Shown: positions 33,323 to 34,637 of the stretch, in pieces | Layout: each line of letters starts with the position of its first letter | How positions within the stretch are numbered: position 1 is the stretch's first letter | Origin: Alistipes sp. | Lineage (GTDB): Bacteria; Bacteroidota; Bacteroidia; Bacteroidales; Rikenellaceae | Length of the DNA stretch: 34,637 bases | Assembly (NCBI GenBank): GCA_017623115.1 | Contig: JAGAPT010000053.1 | Location: 1-34,637, forward strand | Reading direction: 5' to 3' | Notes under the pieces: generated by a model | What the model was told of the DNA's origin: nothing | What the model saw: only the letters and a program-made list of their open reading frames with translations | Database searches by the model: none | Position numbers and translations under genes: made by a program

Positions 33323-34522
33323 ATGGAATCACTCAAAGAACTCTTCAAGATAGGCAACGGCCCATCATCGAGCCATACGATGGGACCCAAGCGTGCAGCC
33401 GAGCAATTTACGCTTCGCTGTCCGAGCGTCGACCACTACCGCGTGACGCTCTATGGCTCGTTGGCCGCCACCGGTCGTGGTCACCTCACGGACAAAGCGA
33501 TTCTCTCCGTCTTGGAGCCCATCGCACCGACCGAGATTTGCTGGGAGCCCGACACCGTGCTCCCCTTCCACCCCAACGGCATGCGCTTCGAGGGGTTGAA
33601 AGGCGAGGAGATTCTCGACAGCTGGACCATCTTCAGCACGGGAGGCGGTGCCCTCGAAAATGAAGAGACGAAGGCCGAGCGCACTCCCGACATCTACTCG
33701 TTGAGCACCATCCAGGATATTAAGGATTACTGCTACAACGAGGGGAAGACCTACTGGGAGTATGTCGAGGAGTGCGAAGGACCCGAAATCTGGGACTACC
33801 TCGACCGTGTATGGACCGTGATGTGTGAAACCATCGAACGAGGGCTGAACAACGACGGGGTGCTCCCCGGTGGGTTGAAGGTCTCCCGCAAGGCCAGCAC
33901 CTACTATGTGAAGTCGAAGAGTTACACCGGCTCACTTGCCTCCCGTGCCCGCATCTACGCCTATGCCTTGGCTGTAGCCGAGGAGAATGCTGCCGGTGGC
34001 GAGGTGGTGACGGCTCCGACCTGCGGGTCATGCGGAGTCATTCCGGCAGTGATCTACCACGTGGCAACCTCACGTGACGTACTGCGTATCCGCATCCTGC
34101 GTGCACTCGCCACGGCCGGTCTGTTTGGCAATGTCGTCAAAACCAACGCCTCGATTTCGGGGGCTGCCGTCGGTTGTCAGGGTGAGATTGGGGTAGCCTG
34201 CGCCATGGCAGCTGCTGCTGCCTGCCAACTCTTTGGAGGTACCCCCTCGCAAATCGAATATGCCGCCGAGATGGGTCTCGAACACCACCTCGGGCTCACC
34301 TGCGACCCTGTATGCGGTTTGGTACAGGTCCCCTGCATCGAGCGTAACGCCATTGCGGCCGCTCGTGCCCTCGATGCCAACACCTACGCCACGCTCTCCG
34401 ATGGACAACATCTGGTCACCTTTGATAAGGTCGTCGAGGTGATGAACGAGACGGGCACCAACCTTCCGAGCCTCTACCGCGAAACCTCCGAGGGTGGTCT
34501 GGCAAAAAACTATCACAAGTAA
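33323..34522 (+). CDS. sdaA: L-serine dehydratase (L-serine ammonia-lyase), iron-sulfur type
   Basis: 399 aa, cytosolic. Converts L-serine to pyruvate and ammonia with a [4Fe-4S] cluster. It is the single-chain form with beta then alpha region. Motifs: FKIGNGPSSSHTMGPKRAAE near residue 8; the cluster cysteines in APTCGSCGVIPAVIY near 230, GAAVGCQGEIGVACAMAAAA near 280, and LTCDPVCGLVQVPCIERNA near 325. ATG 33323 is chosen because the family starts here and the in-frame upstream part lies across the -7 box. It is monocistronic as far as the window shows. Confidence 0.94.
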   Translation: MESLKELFKIGNGPSSSHTMGPKRAAEQFTLRCPSVDHYRVTLYGSLAATGRGHLTDKAILSVLEPIAPTEICWEPDTVLPFHPNGMRFEGLKGEEILDSWTIFSTGGGALENEETKAERTPDIYSLSTIQDIKDYCYNEGKTYWEYVEECEGPEIWDYLDRVWTVMCETIERGLNNDGVLPGGLKVSRKASTYYVKSKSYTGSLASRARIYAYALAVAEENAAGGEVVTAPTCGSCGVIPAVIYHVATSRDVLRIRILRALATAGLFGNVVKTNASISGAAVGCQGEIGVACAMAAAAACQLFGGTPSQIEYAAEMGLEHHLGLTCDPVCGLVQVPCIERNAIAAARALDANTYATLSDGQHLVTFDKVVEVMNETGTNLPSLYRETSEGGLAKNYHK

Positions 34523-34552
34523 GCCCCTAATTAAGCACGGTTTATAGGCATA

Positions 34553-34590
34553 AAAGGTAGCATAGAAACACCTATTCTACCTTTGCTCTT
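34553..34590 (+). terminator. Possible terminator of sdaA
   Basis: 8-bp stem AAAGGTAG (34553-34560) / CTACCTTT (34577-34584) with a 16-nt loop, then GCTCTTT; a weak T-run. Confidence 0.4.
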
Positions 34591-34612
34591 TAATCCCGCT
34601 CCGCAGGCCTGA

Positions 34613-34637
34613 CTCTCCTCTCTCCTCTCTCCTCTCT
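34613..34637. repeat. Heptanucleotide tandem repeat, running off the window
   Basis: CTCTCCT repeated 3.6 times without mismatch, continuing to the last base. Pure pyrimidine on this strand. Its full length and the gene beyond are outside the window. Confidence 0.85.

Overview
The window looks like a stretch of a Bacteroidales chromosome, most likely Alistipes or a close relative in the Rikenellaceae. I read this from several features. The promoters are of the Bacteroidetes type (TTTG, about 19-20 bp, TAnnTTTG) and Shine-Dalgarno sequences are mostly absent. There are BspA-like LRR_5 and fimbrillin-like surface lipoproteins, Bat aerotolerance genes, DUF1573 and DUF4837 proteins, an NfnAB pair, and a MurA with Asp at the usual catalytic Cys position. 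The genus is an inference; the phylum is well supported. Most genes are GC-rich, while the two LRR genes at the edges and several intergenic stretches are clearly AT-richer.

Layout. 1-386 is the 3' end of an LRR_5 surface protein. 596-667 is tRNA-Thr. A dicarboxylate/amino acid:cation symporter lies on the minus strand (823-2037). A tRNA island (2200-2782, minus) holds tRNA-Val, tRNA-Asn, a duplicated tRNA-Val 3' fragment and a dense row of hairpins. 2887-6276 is an operon of a DUF1573 exported protein followed by NfnA and NfnB. rpmH lies on the minus strand, then murA and tdk on plus. 8814-9540 (minus) is a zeta-toxin-like kinase overlapping a 52-aa partner. Class II aldolase (minus) faces away from class I fumarase (plus). 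batD, batE and recR follow as a compact run, then a convergent polysaccharide deacetylase.

16873-19341 encodes a DUF4837 lipoprotein and cardiolipin synthase. tRNA-Gly follows, with a second duplicated tRNA 3' fragment. A type I pullulanase lipoprotein converges on a GH2 beta-galactosidase. EF-P, an HU-like protein, a class I/II aminotransferase and a GH3 enzyme with a PA14-like insert follow on plus, then tRNA-Arg. The right end carries a minus-strand pair, a 38-aa peptide gene and a fimbrillin-like/LRR_5 fusion lipoprotein, and finally L-serine dehydratase on plus.

Most of the window is housekeeping: redox balance (NfnAB, fumarase), cell wall and membrane (MurA, deacetylase, Cls), translation (L34, EF-P, tRNAs) and glycan breakdown (pullulanase, GH2, GH3) without any SusC/SusD pair. 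The parts that deserve a second look are the peptide/LRR lipoprotein pair with its long structured leader, the zeta kinase with a downstream rather than upstream small partner, the two tRNA 3'-end duplications that resemble scars of integrated elements, and several start codons placed so close to the -7 box that the mRNAs should be leaderless.
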